A stretch of DNA of 64,000 nucleotides from the NCBI RefSeq assembly GCF_001650715.1, contig NZ_LWQT01000098.1:62001-126000 (forward strand), in the 5' to 3' direction. Positions 43,461 through 52,569 of the stretch are shown here, one piece after another (the stretch's first letter is position 1; every line of letters starts with the position of its first letter). The stretch is from Paramagnetospirillum marisnigri (lineage in GTDB: Bacteria; Pseudomonadota; Alphaproteobacteria; Rhodospirillales; Magnetospirillaceae). The translations under genes and the position numbers were made by a program. The notes beneath the pieces were generated by a model that ran no database searches, was not told where the DNA came from, and worked only from the letters and a program-made list of their open reading frames with translations.

Positions 43461-44408
43461 CTACAGACTCTTCAGGAACGCCTCGATATCGGCGGGGGCG
43501 CCGATGGACGAGCCGGTCAGCTCCTTGTCGATGCGCTTGGCCAGACCGCCCAGCACCTTGCCCGCGCCCAGCTCCACCAAGGTGGTGACGCCCTGCTCCT
43601 TCATATAGAGCACGCTTTCGCGCCAGCGCACGGTGCCGGTGACCTGACGCACCAGCAGATCGCGGATCTCGGCCGGATCGGTGACCTTGGACGCGATGAC
43701 ATTGGCCACCAGCGGCAAAGCGGGCGCCTTCATCTCGACCTTGGCCAGGGCCTCGGCCATGGCGTCGGCGGCGGGCTGCATCAGGGCGCAATGGAAGGGG
43801 GCGGACACCGGCAGCAGGATGGCGCGCTTGATGCCGCGCTCGGCGGCGATCTTGATGGCGCGGTCGACGGCGCTCTTGTGGCCCGACAGCACCACCTGGG
43901 AGCCGCCATTGTCATTGGCCGCCTCGCAGACATCACCGGGGCCATTGATGGCGGCGGCGGCGATCTCCTTGGCCTGCTCCAGCTCGGCGCCCAGCAGGGC
44001 CGCCATGGCGCCGACGCCAACGGGAACGGCCTTCTGCATGGCCTGGCCGCGAATCTTCAGCAACCGGGCGGTATCGGCCACCGAAAAGGTTCCGGCGGCG
44101 GCCAGGGCGGAATATTCGCCCAGGGAGTGACCGGCGACGAAGGCGGCGGAGGTGGCCAGGTTCAGCTTGCCCTCGGTCTCCAACACGCGGACGACCGCCA
44201 GCGACATGGCCATCAGGGCGGGCTGGGCGTTCTCGGTCAGGGTCAGCTGGTCCTCGGGCCCCTCGAACATCAGGGCGGACAGCTTCTGCGACAGGGCGTC
44301 GTCCACTTCCTGGAACAACTGGCGGGCCACCGGAAAGGCCGCGGCCAGATCCTTGCCCATGCCGACGGCCTGGGACCCCTGGCCGGGAAAGACGAAAGCG
44401 CGGGTCAT
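43461..44408 (-). CDS. fabD: malonyl-CoA:ACP transacylase
   Basis: A 315-residue acyltransferase loading malonyl onto ACP. FVFPGQGSQAVGMGKDL starts the fold, the active-site serine is in AGHSLGEYSALAA, and the catalytic His is in VSAPFHCALMQPA. It is the first gene of the fatty-acid operon and diverges from rpsF. Confidence 0.97.
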   Translation of the reverse strand: MTRAFVFPGQGSQAVGMGKDLAAAFPVARQLFQEVDDALSQKLSALMFEGPEDQLTLTENAQPALMAMSLAVVRVLETEGKLNLATSAAFVAGHSLGEYSALAAAGTFSVADTARLLKIRGQAMQKAVPVGVGAMAALLGAELEQAKEIAAAAINGPGDVCEAANDNGGSQVVLSGHKSAVDRAIKIAAERGIKRAILLPVSAPFHCALMQPAADAMAEALAKVEMKAPALPLVANVIASKVTDPAEIRDLLVRQVTGTVRWRESVLYMKEQGVTTLVELGAGKVLGGLAKRIDKELTGSSIGAPADIEAFLKSL

Positions 44409-44514
44409 GGGTGAAGCTCCGTTCTGATCATTGGCTGGGCGAGAGGAAAGGCAAACCTCGGGGCGGAGTCAAGCCAGGAGTGATGCCTCCGCGGCAACAG
44501 GCGGCGTGTTCCGC

Positions 44515-44542
44515 TTGAATCGACGGGCGACTTGTGTATAGT
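44515..44542 (+). promoter_or_regulatory. sigma70 promoter of the rpsF operon
   Basis: A ttgaat (44515-44520) is followed after 16 bases by tatagt (44537-44542). Both hexamers are near consensus. Transcription would start near 44549, leaving an untranslated leader of about 95 bases before rpsF that could hold the S6:S18 autoregulatory element known from other bacteria; I did not confirm that structure. Confidence 0.65.
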
Positions 44543-44643
44543 GCGCCGCTTCCAACCCTTGCCGCTCCTCCATGAGGTGTCGGCTATGCCCGTTCGTCCA
44601 TAGGGGATGAAGGGGAAGAGAAAAGCCAAAAGGGGTTTTTCAT

Positions 44644-45084
44644 ATGTCGTTGTACGAATGCGTGTTCATCGCGCGCCAGGATATTTCCACCCCGCAGGTG
44701 GAAGCCCTGACCGCCGAAATGACCAATATCATCACCCAGGGTGGCGGCACCGTCTCCAAGACCGAGTATTGGGGCCTGCGCAACATCGCCTATCGGGTGA
44801 AGAAGAATCGCAAGGGCCACTACGTCCTGCTGAACATCGATGCGCCGTCCTCCGCCGTCAAGGAGATGGAACGCCAGATGTCCATCAATGAAGACGTGCT
44901 CCGCACCCTGACGCTGCGCGTCGAGGAGCTGGAGGAAGGCCCCTCCGCCATGATGCAGTCCAAGAACAGCCGTGACGAGCGTCCGCGCCGTGGCGATGGC
45001 GACGACCGTCCCCGCCGCGAGGACCGTGGCGACCGTCCGCGTCGCGACGACCGGGAACCCCGTCGCATGGAAGGAGGCGAATAA
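44644..45084 (+). CDS. rpsF: 30S ribosomal protein S6
   Basis: A 146-residue S6. The core (about 1-95) has [36 protein letters not shown] and [15 protein letters not shown]. The C-terminal 45 residues are an unusual tail of Arg/Asp/Glu repeats ([17 protein letters not shown] and similar). S6 forms a heterodimer with S18, whose gene overlaps the stop codon. The aaaagggg ribosome site precedes ATG 44644. Confidence 0.97.
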   Translation: MSLYECVFIARQDISTPQVEALTAEMTNIITQGGGTVSKTEYWGLRNIAYRVKKNRKGHYVLLNIDAPSSAVKEMERQMSINEDVLRTLTLRVEELEEGPSAMMQSKNSRDERPRRGDGDDRPRREDRGDRPRRDDREPRRMEGGE

Positions 45085-45356
45085 TGTCCGACGACAAGAC
45101 CAACGAGCGTCCGCGTCCCGCCGCTGGCGGCCAGCGCCGCCCCTTCTTCCGCCGCCGCAAGACTTGCCCGTTCACGGGCGAGGGCGCGCCGAAGATCGAC
45201 TACAAGGACACCAAGCTGCTGAGCCGGTTCATTTCCGAGCGCGGCAAGATCGTGCCGTCGCGCATCACCGCGGTGTCGGCCAAGAAGCAGCGCGAACTGG
45301 CCCAGGCCATCAAGCGCGCCCGCTTCCTGGGCCTGCTGCCCTACGTGGTGAAGTGA
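45084..45356 (+). CDS. rpsR: 30S ribosomal protein S18
   Basis: A 90-residue S18. Characteristic sequences are [16 protein letters not shown] and [34 protein letters not shown]. Only one cysteine remains in the N-terminal region, so the zinc-binding form seen in some bacteria is absent. The start overlaps the rpsF stop by one base (taatg). Confidence 0.97.
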   Translation: MSDDKTNERPRPAAGGQRRPFFRRRKTCPFTGEGAPKIDYKDTKLLSRFISERGKIVPSRITAVSAKKQRELAQAIKRARFLGLLPYVVK

Positions 45357-45378
45357 TTCGGAAGACGGCCCAGTCACC

Positions 45379-46332
45379 ATGACCGGGTCGATCGGTATCG
45401 CGCTGGCGGCGGGACTGCTTTCTTCGGTTCTGTTCCTGTCGTTGGCGAAAGGCTTTGCCGCCGGAGTGCTGCTGTCCTACCTCGCTCCCCTGCCATTGAT
45501 GATGGTGGGACTGAGCCGGGGAACGGGAGCGGCGCTGGTGGCGGGTCTGGCCGCAACGGCCGCGGTGGCCCTGGCGGCGGGGGGGATATCCCCCCTGCCC
45601 TATGTGGTGACGGCGGTGTTGCCCAGTCTGGTGGTGGTCCGCCAGGCGCTCTTGTGGCGTTCCAACGCCGATGGAAGCGTCGAATGGTATCCACCGGGGC
45701 TGGTGCTGGGCTGGCTGACGGGCTTGAGCGTGCTGCTGATCATGGTCGGCGCGCTGCTGGTTCCCGATCGGTCGGACAGCGGGGAGGCGATGGGGCTGGA
45801 AGCCTGGGTCGGCGACGTGATCGCCCGCACCCTGGGTGTCCTGGCCCCGAACCTGAAGGGGGAGGAACGCCAGACGTTCCTCGGCTGGTGGGTTCCGCTG
45901 TTCCCGGCAATGGTGGCCGGATCGTGGCTGATGATGACGGTGATCAACGCCGTGGTCGCCCAGGGGCTCCTGACGCGGCTGGGGCACAACCGTCGGCCAA
46001 GGCCGACCTATCGGGAGCTGGAGCTTCCGACGGTTCTGGCCCTGATGCTGGCGGCGTCGCTGGGGGTGGGTTTCGTGGCGGAGGGAGACCTTCGCTATCT
46101 CGCCCGCAACGTGGCGGTGGTCACCCTGATACCGTTCGTCCTGCTGGGACTGGCGGGGATGCATGGATGGGTCGCCCGGCGGCCCAACGCGAGGATGCTC
46201 CTCGTCGTGACGTATGGAGTTCTGTTCCTGGCCTCGGCATGGGCGATCATCCCCATGGCGGGCCTGGGAGTGGCAAGGTTCTTGACGCGATTCCGCCGAC
46301 CCACGGACAGTGGCGGCGGAAAGGAGGAATAA
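45379..46332 (+). CDS. DUF2232 membrane protein
   Basis: A 317-residue protein with about eight membrane helices, no soluble domain. Its place between rpsR and rplI is typical of DUF2232 proteins in alphaproteobacteria, which resemble the YybS family. The function is unknown. It ends one base before the rplI start, so it is in the ribosomal operon. Confidence 0.85.
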   Translation: MTGSIGIALAAGLLSSVLFLSLAKGFAAGVLLSYLAPLPLMMVGLSRGTGAALVAGLAATAAVALAAGGISPLPYVVTAVLPSLVVVRQALLWRSNADGSVEWYPPGLVLGWLTGLSVLLIMVGALLVPDRSDSGEAMGLEAWVGDVIARTLGVLAPNLKGEERQTFLGWWVPLFPAMVAGSWLMMTVINAVVAQGLLTRLGHNRRPRPTYRELELPTVLALMLAASLGVGFVAEGDLRYLARNVAVVTLIPFVLLGLAGMHGWVARRPNARMLLVVTYGVLFLASAWAIIPMAGLGVARFLTRFRRPTDSGGGKEE

Positions 46333-46333
46333 G

Positions 46334-46897
46334 ATGGAAGTCATCCTGCTCGAGAGGATCGAGAATCTGGGCCAGATGGGCGACACGGTCACCGTGAAGC
46401 CCGGTTTCGCCCGTAATTTCCTGCTGCCGCAGAAGAAGGCCCTGCGCGCCTCCAAGGCGAACATGGCGTTCTTCGAGAAGCAGCGGGCCCAGCTGGAAGC
46501 CGCCAACCTGAAGCGCCGCGACGAGGCCCAGGCCGTCGCCGCCAAGATGGACGGCCTGTCCGTCCTGATGGTGCGTCAGGCGGGTGAGAGCGGCCAGCTC
46601 TACGGCTCGGTGTCCGGCAAGGACGTCGCCGACGCCATCAAGGCGTCCGGCTACACCGTCGAGCGCCGCCAGGTCTACCTGGACAGCCCGATCAAGACCC
46701 TGGGCACCTACGCCGTGCGCGTCGGCCTGCACCCCGAGGTGAGCGTGACCGTCGCGGTCAACGTCGCCCGGTCGCAGGAAGAAGCCGAGCGCGCCGCCGC
46801 TGCCGCTGCCGCCGCCAACGCCGCTCCGGCCGAGGAAGAGGTGGTCGAGGACGCGGTCGACGAGGCCGAAGAGGCTCCGGAAGCCACCGAGGAATAG
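46334..46897 (+). CDS. rplI: 50S ribosomal protein L9
   Basis: A 187-residue L9. The N-terminal domain [19 protein letters not shown] and [16 protein letters not shown], the long helix, and the C-terminal domain [18 protein letters not shown] are standard. The last 30 residues are an acidic Ala/Glu tail. A strong aaggagg precedes ATG 46334. Confidence 0.97.
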   Translation: MEVILLERIENLGQMGDTVTVKPGFARNFLLPQKKALRASKANMAFFEKQRAQLEAANLKRRDEAQAVAAKMDGLSVLMVRQAGESGQLYGSVSGKDVADAIKASGYTVERRQVYLDSPIKTLGTYAVRVGLHPEVSVTVAVNVARSQEEAERAAAAAAAANAAPAEEEVVEDAVDEAEEAPEATEE

Positions 46898-46925
46898 ACG
46901 TCTCTAAGGTTTAGGCAGAATTCAC

Positions 46926-46992
46926 CGTCACCCCCGGCCCCCGGATCAAGTCCGGGGGTCCATGGATGGCCGGATCAAGTCCGGCCATGACG
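46926..46992. repeat. dispersed double-hairpin repeat after rplI
   Basis: Two stem-loops, cccccggatcaagtccggggg and ggccggatcaagtccggcc, joined by tccatggat, lie between cgtca and tgacg ends. This is the same family as at 43391 and 48715. It may end the ribosomal-protein transcript before dnaB. Confidence 0.7.
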
Positions 46993-47178
46993 ATGAATGG
47001 AAATGGTTCCGCCTAGCTTGAACGGACTCCAATCCCCGGCATCCATCGACAAGCGGCGGTCGGCCCCCAGGGTCCGGCCGCCGTTTTCGCTGTCCGGACT
47101 CCATCCCCGCGTTCCACAGGCTGTGGATAAGATTGGCGCTGCCGCCGCGACGCGGCCTCTGCTAGTCTCCCAGCCGCC

Positions 47179-48696
47179 ATGACCTCCCAGTTCCCCACCG
47201 TCCCCGCCGCGCCCCCCGAGGGCCTCGGCTTTCGCGTGCCGCCCCACAATTTCGAGGCGGAACAGGCGCTGCTGGGCGCCGTCCTGCTGTCCAACCGCGC
47301 CTTCGAGAAGGTCTCGGAATTCCTGCGGCCCGAGCATTTCGCCGATCCGGTGCACGGCCGCATCTTCGCCGCCTGCGGCAAGCTGATCGAGCGCGGCCAG
47401 ATGGCCAATCCGGTGACGCTGAAGACCTATTTCGAGGCCGATGGCGGCCTGACCGAAATCGGCGGCACCAGCTATCTGGCGCAACTGGCCAATTCCGTGG
47501 TCTCGGTGATCAATGCCGAGGACTATGGCAAGCTGATCTTCGACCTGCATCTGCGCCGTGAGTTGATCGGGCTGGGCGAAGATCTGGTCAACACCGCCTT
47601 CGCCCCCGATCTCGACTCCACCGCCATGGACCAGATCGGCACCGCCGAGGCCCGGCTTTACGATCTGGCCACCACCGGCCAGACCGAGGGCGGCTTCGAG
47701 GACTTCAAGTCGGTGCTGATCGGCGCCATCGGCGCCGCCGAGGCCGCCCATAAGCGGGAAGGCAAGCTGTCGGGCGTGCCCACCGGCCTGATCGACATGG
47801 ATGCCAAGCTGGGCGGCCTGCACGAATCAGACCTGCTGATCCTGGCGGGCCGCCCGTCCATGGGCAAGACCTCGCTGGCCACCAACATCGCCTTCAACGC
47901 CGCCTATGCCTATAAGGAGGAGGTGGACGCCCTGGGCCGCAAGAAATGCGTGGACGGCGCCATCACCGCCTTCTTCTCCCTGGAAATGAGTTCGGAACAG
48001 CTGGCCACCCGTATCCTGGCCGAGCAGGCGGAAATCGCCAGCCACAAGATCCGCCAGGGCGAATTGTCCAACGAGGAGTTCGAGCGCCTGGTGGTGGCGG
48101 CCCAGAACCTGCACCGGCTGCCGCTGTTCATTGACGACACCCCGGCGCTGTCCATCTCGGCGGTACGCACCCGCTCGCGCCGCCTGCAACGCCAGCACGG
48201 CCTGAACCTGATCGTCATCGATTACCTGCAATTGCTGCGGGGCTCGTCGGCCAACTCGGAAAACCGGGTGCAGGAGGTCTCGGAGATCACCCGCGGCCTC
48301 AAGGCCCTGGCCAAGGAATTGTCGGTGCCAGTGATCGCCTTGTCGCAGTTGTCGCGCGCGGTGGAACAGCGCGAGGACAAGCGGCCGCAATTGTCCGACC
48401 TGCGCGAATCCGGTTCCATCGAGCAGGACGCCGACGTGGTGATGTTCGTGTTCCGCGAACAGTACTACCTGGAGCGCGCCGAGCCCGGCCGCCGCCCCGA
48501 GGAATCCGAGGAAAAATTCAACGAGCGCCATTCCAAATGGCAGGAACGCTGCGAGGAGGTGTGGAACACCGCCGAAGTGATCATCGCCAAGCAGCGCCAT
48601 GGCCCGGTCGGCACCGTCCGCCTCGCCTTCCAGGGCGAATACACCAAATTCGGCAATCTGGCCCAATCCGGCCACTACGAGGAGCCGGGGTTCTAA
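47179..48696 (+). CDS. dnaB: replicative DNA helicase
   Basis: A 505-residue DnaB. The N-terminal domain starts PPHNFEAEQALLGAVLLSNRAF. The RecA-like domain has the Walker A loop LAGRPSMGKTSLATNIA, DYLQLLRG (Walker B), QLSRAVEQREDKRPQLSDLRESGSIEQDADVV and a C-terminal linker. No intein insertion is present. It lies after rplI as in many bacteria. Confidence 0.97.
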   Translation: MTSQFPTVPAAPPEGLGFRVPPHNFEAEQALLGAVLLSNRAFEKVSEFLRPEHFADPVHGRIFAACGKLIERGQMANPVTLKTYFEADGGLTEIGGTSYLAQLANSVVSVINAEDYGKLIFDLHLRRELIGLGEDLVNTAFAPDLDSTAMDQIGTAEARLYDLATTGQTEGGFEDFKSVLIGAIGAAEAAHKREGKLSGVPTGLIDMDAKLGGLHESDLLILAGRPSMGKTSLATNIAFNAAYAYKEEVDALGRKKCVDGAITAFFSLEMSSEQLATRILAEQAEIASHKIRQGELSNEEFERLVVAAQNLHRLPLFIDDTPALSISAVRTRSRRLQRQHGLNLIVIDYLQLLRGSSANSENRVQEVSEITRGLKALAKELSVPVIALSQLSRAVEQREDKRPQLSDLRESGSIEQDADVVMFVFREQYYLERAEPGRRPEESEEKFNERHSKWQERCEEVWNTAEVIIAKQRHGPVGTVRLAFQGEYTKFGNLAQSGHYEEPGF

Positions 48697-48714
48697 ACAG
48701 GGCTCGCAACATCG

Positions 48715-48808
48715 CGTCACCCCGGACGAGCGGAGCGATGATCCGGGGTCCATCTACGGTGCACGGCCATGGATTCCGGGTTCTCGCGATACTCGCCCCG
48801 GAATGACG
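48715..48808. repeat. dispersed palindromic repeat after dnaB
   Basis: Ends cgtca and tgacg flank ccccgga...tccgggg arms, a central ccatggat-type core and gattccgg...ccggaat. It has the same plan as the repeats at 43391 and 46926. It lies immediately before the GIY-YIG gene; an in-frame ATG inside it (48803) is not used in my call. Confidence 0.7.
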
Positions 48809-48829
48809 AGAAAATGGGGGAAGAGGCCC

Positions 48830-49123
48830 GTGACCAAACACCCCGCCGTCACCATCCTTGCCAGCCAACCGAATGGCATCCTTTACATCGGGGTTGCCAG
48901 CGACTTGGCCAAACGCAGCGGGGATCACAAGACTGGTGCCATTGACGGCTTCACCAAGCGCTACGGCATTCACACACTGGTCTGGTTTGAAATCGACGAA
49001 ACCATGCCGCTGACCATCGAGCGGGAAAAGCAGATGAAGAAGTGGCGCCGAGCCTGGAAAATCTCTCTCATCGAGCAAACGAACCCCTGTTGGGATGATC
49101 TGTATGCGGCTATCTTGCGGTAA
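48830..49123 (+). CDS. GIY-YIG nuclease family protein (UPF0213/YhbQ-like)
   Basis: A 97-residue single-domain GIY-YIG protein. NGILYIGVASDLAKR contains the catalytic Tyr pair and Arg, and the Glu is in PLTIEREKQMKKW. The GTG at 48830 has gaagagg upstream and gives the usual length. Such small proteins are often found beside repeats; their role is poorly known. The gene sits between a palindromic repeat on its 5' side and a small hairpin on its 3' side. Confidence 0.85.
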   Translation: MTKHPAVTILASQPNGILYIGVASDLAKRSGDHKTGAIDGFTKRYGIHTLVWFEIDETMPLTIEREKQMKKWRRAWKISLIEQTNPCWDDLYAAILR

Positions 49124-49129
49124 CCATGG

Positions 49130-49149
49130 ATTCCCGCTTGCGCGGGAAT
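49130..49149. repeat. small palindromic repeat between GIY-YIG gene and alr
   Basis: Arms attcccgc and gcgggaat with a ttgc loop give an 8-bp stem. This sequence type (gattcccgc-ttgc-gcgggaat) is a common dispersed bacterial repeat. It begins seven bases after the GIY-YIG stop. Confidence 0.65.
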
Positions 49150-49174
49150 AACGATGATTACCCCAGGACCCGCC

Positions 49175-50296
49175 ATGACCGACACCGCCCGCGCCTTGTC
49201 CTTCCTCACCATCGACGTGGATGCCGTGGTCGCCAACTGGCGCAGGCTGGCGGCGCTGATCGCCCCCGCCGAGGCCGCCGCCGTGGTCAAGGCCGACTGT
49301 TACGGCCTGGGGGTGGAACACATCGCCCCCGCCCTGGCCGCCGCCGGGTGCAACAGCTTCTTCGTCGCCACGGTGGACGAGGGCATTCAACTCCGCCATC
49401 TGGTGCCTGGCGCCGTGATCTACGTGTTGGGCGGCCCCTTGCCGGGCTCTGAGCCTGATTTCGCCGCCCATCGCCTGGTCCCGGTGCTCAACAGCCTGGC
49501 CCAGATCACCGGCTGGTCCTCCTTCGCCAAGGTCGGCAGCGCCGCGCCCGCCGCCGCGCTGCACCTGGATACAGGGATGAACCGGCTGGGACTGGAGGAA
49601 AAGGAGTTGGAGCGGCTGGTGGCCAAGCCCGATGTGCTGACCTCCATCCGTCCCATCCTCGCCATGTCGCATCTGGCCTGTGCCGACGATGCCGAATCAC
49701 CCAAGAATGCCGAGCAGTTGGCACTGTTCCGACGTCTTTCCGCCATGCTGCCCGCCATGCCGCTCAGCCTGTCGGCCTCGGGCGGCATGTTCCTGGGTCG
49801 CTCCTATCGCTTCGACATGGCCCGGCCGGGAGCCGCGCTCTATGGCCTCAATCCCATTCCAGACCAGCCCAACCCCATGAGCCAAGTGGTTCGTCTGCAA
49901 GGAAAAATCCTGCAGGTCCGCGACGTTGACAGCCCTATGACCGTTGGCTATGGTGCGTCGCATCGCATCGCCCGGCGGGGAAGGATCGCCACCGTCGCCA
50001 CCGGCTACGCCGATGGTTGGTTTCGGTCCCTGGGCAAACGAGGCTTTGGCTTCATCGAGGGGATCAAGGTGCCGGTCGTCGGGCGGATTTCCATGGACTT
50101 GACCACCTTCGACGTCTCCGAAATCCCGGAGACGCTGGCTCGTCCCGGCGCCCTGGTGGAACTGATCGGCCCCCATCAATCCGCCGACGACGTCGCGCTC
50201 GCCGCCGGAACCATCGGCTACGAGGTGCTGACCGCGCTGGGCCGCCGCCATCATCGGCGCTGGCTGCTCGGCGCGCGGGGAGGGGTGGCGGAGTGA
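49175..50296 (+). CDS. alr: alanine racemase
   Basis: A 373-residue PLP enzyme that supplies D-alanine for peptidoglycan. The PLP lysine is in AAVVKADCYGLGVEHI, and HLDTGMNRLGL, FDMARPGAALYGLNP, TVGYGASHRI and PVVGRISMDLTTFDVS are typical. ATG 49175 is chosen over 49154 because an agga element lies upstream. The last 4 bases overlap the mlaE start. Confidence 0.93.
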   Translation: MTDTARALSFLTIDVDAVVANWRRLAALIAPAEAAAVVKADCYGLGVEHIAPALAAAGCNSFFVATVDEGIQLRHLVPGAVIYVLGGPLPGSEPDFAAHRLVPVLNSLAQITGWSSFAKVGSAAPAAALHLDTGMNRLGLEEKELERLVAKPDVLTSIRPILAMSHLACADDAESPKNAEQLALFRRLSAMLPAMPLSLSASGGMFLGRSYRFDMARPGAALYGLNPIPDQPNPMSQVVRLQGKILQVRDVDSPMTVGYGASHRIARRGRIATVATGYADGWFRSLGKRGFGFIEGIKVPVVGRISMDLTTFDVSEIPETLARPGALVELIGPHQSADDVALAAGTIGYEVLTALGRRHHRRWLLGARGGVAE

Positions 50297-51069
50297 GTGA
50301 TTTCCTAGCCACCATCGGCCGCGTCTTCCTGAATTTCCTGGCTCGCACCGGCCGCCTGTCGGCCTTCACCGGCATGGCGGTGTCCCATGTGGTGCGGCCG
50401 CCCTTCTATCCCCGCCTGATCATGCGCGCCATGATCGAGATCGGCTATTACTCGCTGCCGGTGGTGGGGCTGACCGCCGTATTCACCGGCATGGTGCTGG
50501 CGCTGCAATCCTATTCCGGCTTCTCGCGCTTCGCCGCCGAGGGCGCGGTGGCCACCGTGGTGGTCCTCTCGGTCACCCGCGAACTGGCGCCGGTACTGGC
50601 GGGCCTGATGGTGGCGGGCCGCATCGGCGCCTCCATGGCCGCCGAGATCGGCACAATGCGGGTCACCGAGCAGATCGACGCCCTGACCACCCTGTCGACC
50701 AATCCGTTCAAGTATCTCGTGGCGCCACGCATCCTGGCCGGAACCGTGATGCTGCCCTTCCTGGTGCTGATCGCCGACATCATCGGTGTGTTCGGCGGTT
50801 ATATCGTCGGCGTCTACAAGCTGGGCTTCAACTCATCGACCTATATCTCGCGCACCTGGGAGTTCCTGGAACCGCTGGACGTCATCTCGGGTCTGGTCAA
50901 GGCCGCCGTGTTCGGCTTCCTGATCACCCTGATGGGCTGCTACAACGGCTATTATTCCAAGGGCGGCGCCCAGGGCGTCGGCGCGGCCACCACCAATGCG
51001 GTGGTGTCGGCCGCCATCCTGATCCTGGTGTTCAACTACATCATCACCGCCATGTTCTTCGGGAAATGA
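50293..51069 (+). CDS. mlaE: MlaE-family lipid transport permease
   Basis: A 258-residue permease of the phospholipid ABC transporter that maintains outer-membrane asymmetry. About six hydrophobic segments are seen, with the family signatures LALQSYSGFSRFAAEGAVA, TRELAPVLAGLMVAGRIGASMAAEIGTM, TEQIDALTTLSTNPFKYLV and GCYNGYYSKGGAQGVG. GTG 50293 overlaps the alr stop by 4 bases. mlaF follows; no mlaD is adjacent. Confidence 0.93.
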   Translation: MSDFLATIGRVFLNFLARTGRLSAFTGMAVSHVVRPPFYPRLIMRAMIEIGYYSLPVVGLTAVFTGMVLALQSYSGFSRFAAEGAVATVVVLSVTRELAPVLAGLMVAGRIGASMAAEIGTMRVTEQIDALTTLSTNPFKYLVAPRILAGTVMLPFLVLIADIIGVFGGYIVGVYKLGFNSSTYISRTWEFLEPLDVISGLVKAAVFGFLITLMGCYNGYYSKGGAQGVGAATTNAVVSAAILILVFNYIITAMFFGK

Positions 51070-51077
51070 GGGAGACC

Positions 51078-51851
51078 ATGGCCGATACGCCGAAGATTCA
51101 ACTGAGCAATGTCCACAAGGGTTTCGGCCGCAAGGTGGTGCTGGACGGCATCGACCTGTCGGTGGCCCGGGGCGAATCGGTGGTGGTCATTGGCGGCTCG
51201 GGCACCGGCAAGTCGGTGATGCTGAAATGCATCCTGGGCCTGCTGCGGCCCGAGTCCGGCTCCATCAAGGTGGACGGCGAGGAAGTGGTGGGCATGAAGG
51301 CCCGTGACCGTGAACGCGTCATGCGCAAGTTCGGCATGCTGTTCCAGGGCGGCGCCCTGTTCGACTCGCTGAAGGTGTGGGAGAACGTCGCCTTCGGGCT
51401 GATCCAGGGCCACAAGATGGCGCGCGGCCCCGCCCGCGACATCGCCATCGAGAAGCTGGCCCAGGTGGGTCTGGCGGCCTCGGCGGGCGATCTGTTTCCC
51501 TCGGAACTGTCCGGCGGCATGCAAAAGCGCGTCTCCCTGGCCCGCGCCATCGCCACCAGCCCGGAAATCATCTTCTTCGACGAGCCCACTACCGGCCTCG
51601 ACCCCATCATGGCCGACGTGATCAACGACCTAATCGTCAAGTGCTGCAAGGAAGTGGGCGCCACCGCGCTCTCCATCACCCACGACATGGCCAGCGCCCG
51701 CAAGATCGCCGACCGTATCGCCATGCTCTACAAGGGCCGCCTGATCTGGGTCGGCCCGGCCAAGGATGTCGACCATTCCGGCAACGAATACGTGGACCAG
51801 TTCATCCATGGCCGCGCCCAGGGGCCGATCACCATGGAGTTGAGGGCATGA
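51078..51851 (+). CDS. mlaF: MlaF-family ABC ATPase
   Basis: A 257-residue ATP-binding subunit partnering MlaE. Walker A is GGSGTGKSVMLKC, the signature is ELSGGMQKRVSLARAIA, and Walker B is IIFFDEPTTGLDP. ATG 51078 has gagggaga upstream. The stop overlaps the next gene's start by 4 bases. MlaD and MlaB are not encoded nearby; MlaC is at 60638-61255 on the other strand. Confidence 0.94.
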   Translation: MADTPKIQLSNVHKGFGRKVVLDGIDLSVARGESVVVIGGSGTGKSVMLKCILGLLRPESGSIKVDGEEVVGMKARDRERVMRKFGMLFQGGALFDSLKVWENVAFGLIQGHKMARGPARDIAIEKLAQVGLAASAGDLFPSELSGGMQKRVSLARAIATSPEIIFFDEPTTGLDPIMADVINDLIVKCCKEVGATALSITHDMASARKIADRIAMLYKGRLIWVGPAKDVDHSGNEYVDQFIHGRAQGPITMELRA

Positions 51852-52540
51852 GACGATTTTTTCTTTTTCCCGCGATTGCGATCGTCACATTGGTCGGCGG
51901 CATGCATGCTGCCATGGCCCAGACCAACTTCAAGAAAGCCGACAACGTGGAGGCCTTGCGCGACAAGGGTGTGGCGGTTCAGGCCGTCACTCCGGTCTAC
52001 GGCCAGTTGATCATGTACACCATTCCCAAGGGCTTTTCCCCTGCCCGCCAGAATGTGATCGGTCCAAGCTATATTCAGGAACTTCTGCCCAAGGGCCAGA
52101 AACTCACGGCGTGGACCGAGATGATCACCCTGAGCGGCGCGGCCGGAGCCGCCCAGCGCCCCAACGCCTCGGCCGAGGGCCTGGTGACGCTTCTCGCTGG
52201 TGGCTTCCAGGGTGCTTGCCCCGACAGCTTTGCGGGTGAGGGGCTGACTGAATTTAAGATCAACGGCCACGATGTTTACGTCGCCGTTACCGGTTGCGGC
52301 ACCCTCGGCACCGCCCCGAATGCCTTCAGCGAGATGGCCCTGATCGTCGCCATCAAGGGCAAGACCGATATGTACACCCTTCAGTGGGCGGAACGGGGCA
52401 AGCCCTCGGCCAAACCCATCGCCATCCAGAAGGACAAATGGGCCGAGCGCTTCAAGAAGCTGATGCCTGTCAAGCTCTGCCCCATCGTGCCCAACGAAAA
52501 AGCCCCCTATCCCAGCTGCATCGCGCAGAAGGTCGAATAG
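51848..52540 (+). CDS. exported protein of unknown function, coupled to mlaF
   Basis: A 230-residue protein with a signal peptide (basic MRRFF, hydrophobic core, cleavage after AMA near 24). The mature part has four cysteines (GACPDSF, TGCGT, KLCPIV, PSCIA), suggesting two disulfides in the periplasm. No lipid-transfer domain such as MCE (MlaD) or MlaC is recognisable. It overlaps mlaF by 4 bases (ATGA), so translation is coupled, and radA follows after 29 bases. It may be an accessory of the MlaEF transporter, but that is inference. Confidence 0.75.
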   Translation: MRRFFLFPAIAIVTLVGGMHAAMAQTNFKKADNVEALRDKGVAVQAVTPVYGQLIMYTIPKGFSPARQNVIGPSYIQELLPKGQKLTAWTEMITLSGAAGAAQRPNASAEGLVTLLAGGFQGACPDSFAGEGLTEFKINGHDVYVAVTGCGTLGTAPNAFSEMALIVAIKGKTDMYTLQWAERGKPSAKPIAIQKDKWAERFKKLMPVKLCPIVPNEKAPYPSCIAQKVE

Positions 52541-52569
52541 TCGGCATCTTCCTTCCCGGAGGCTCTCCC

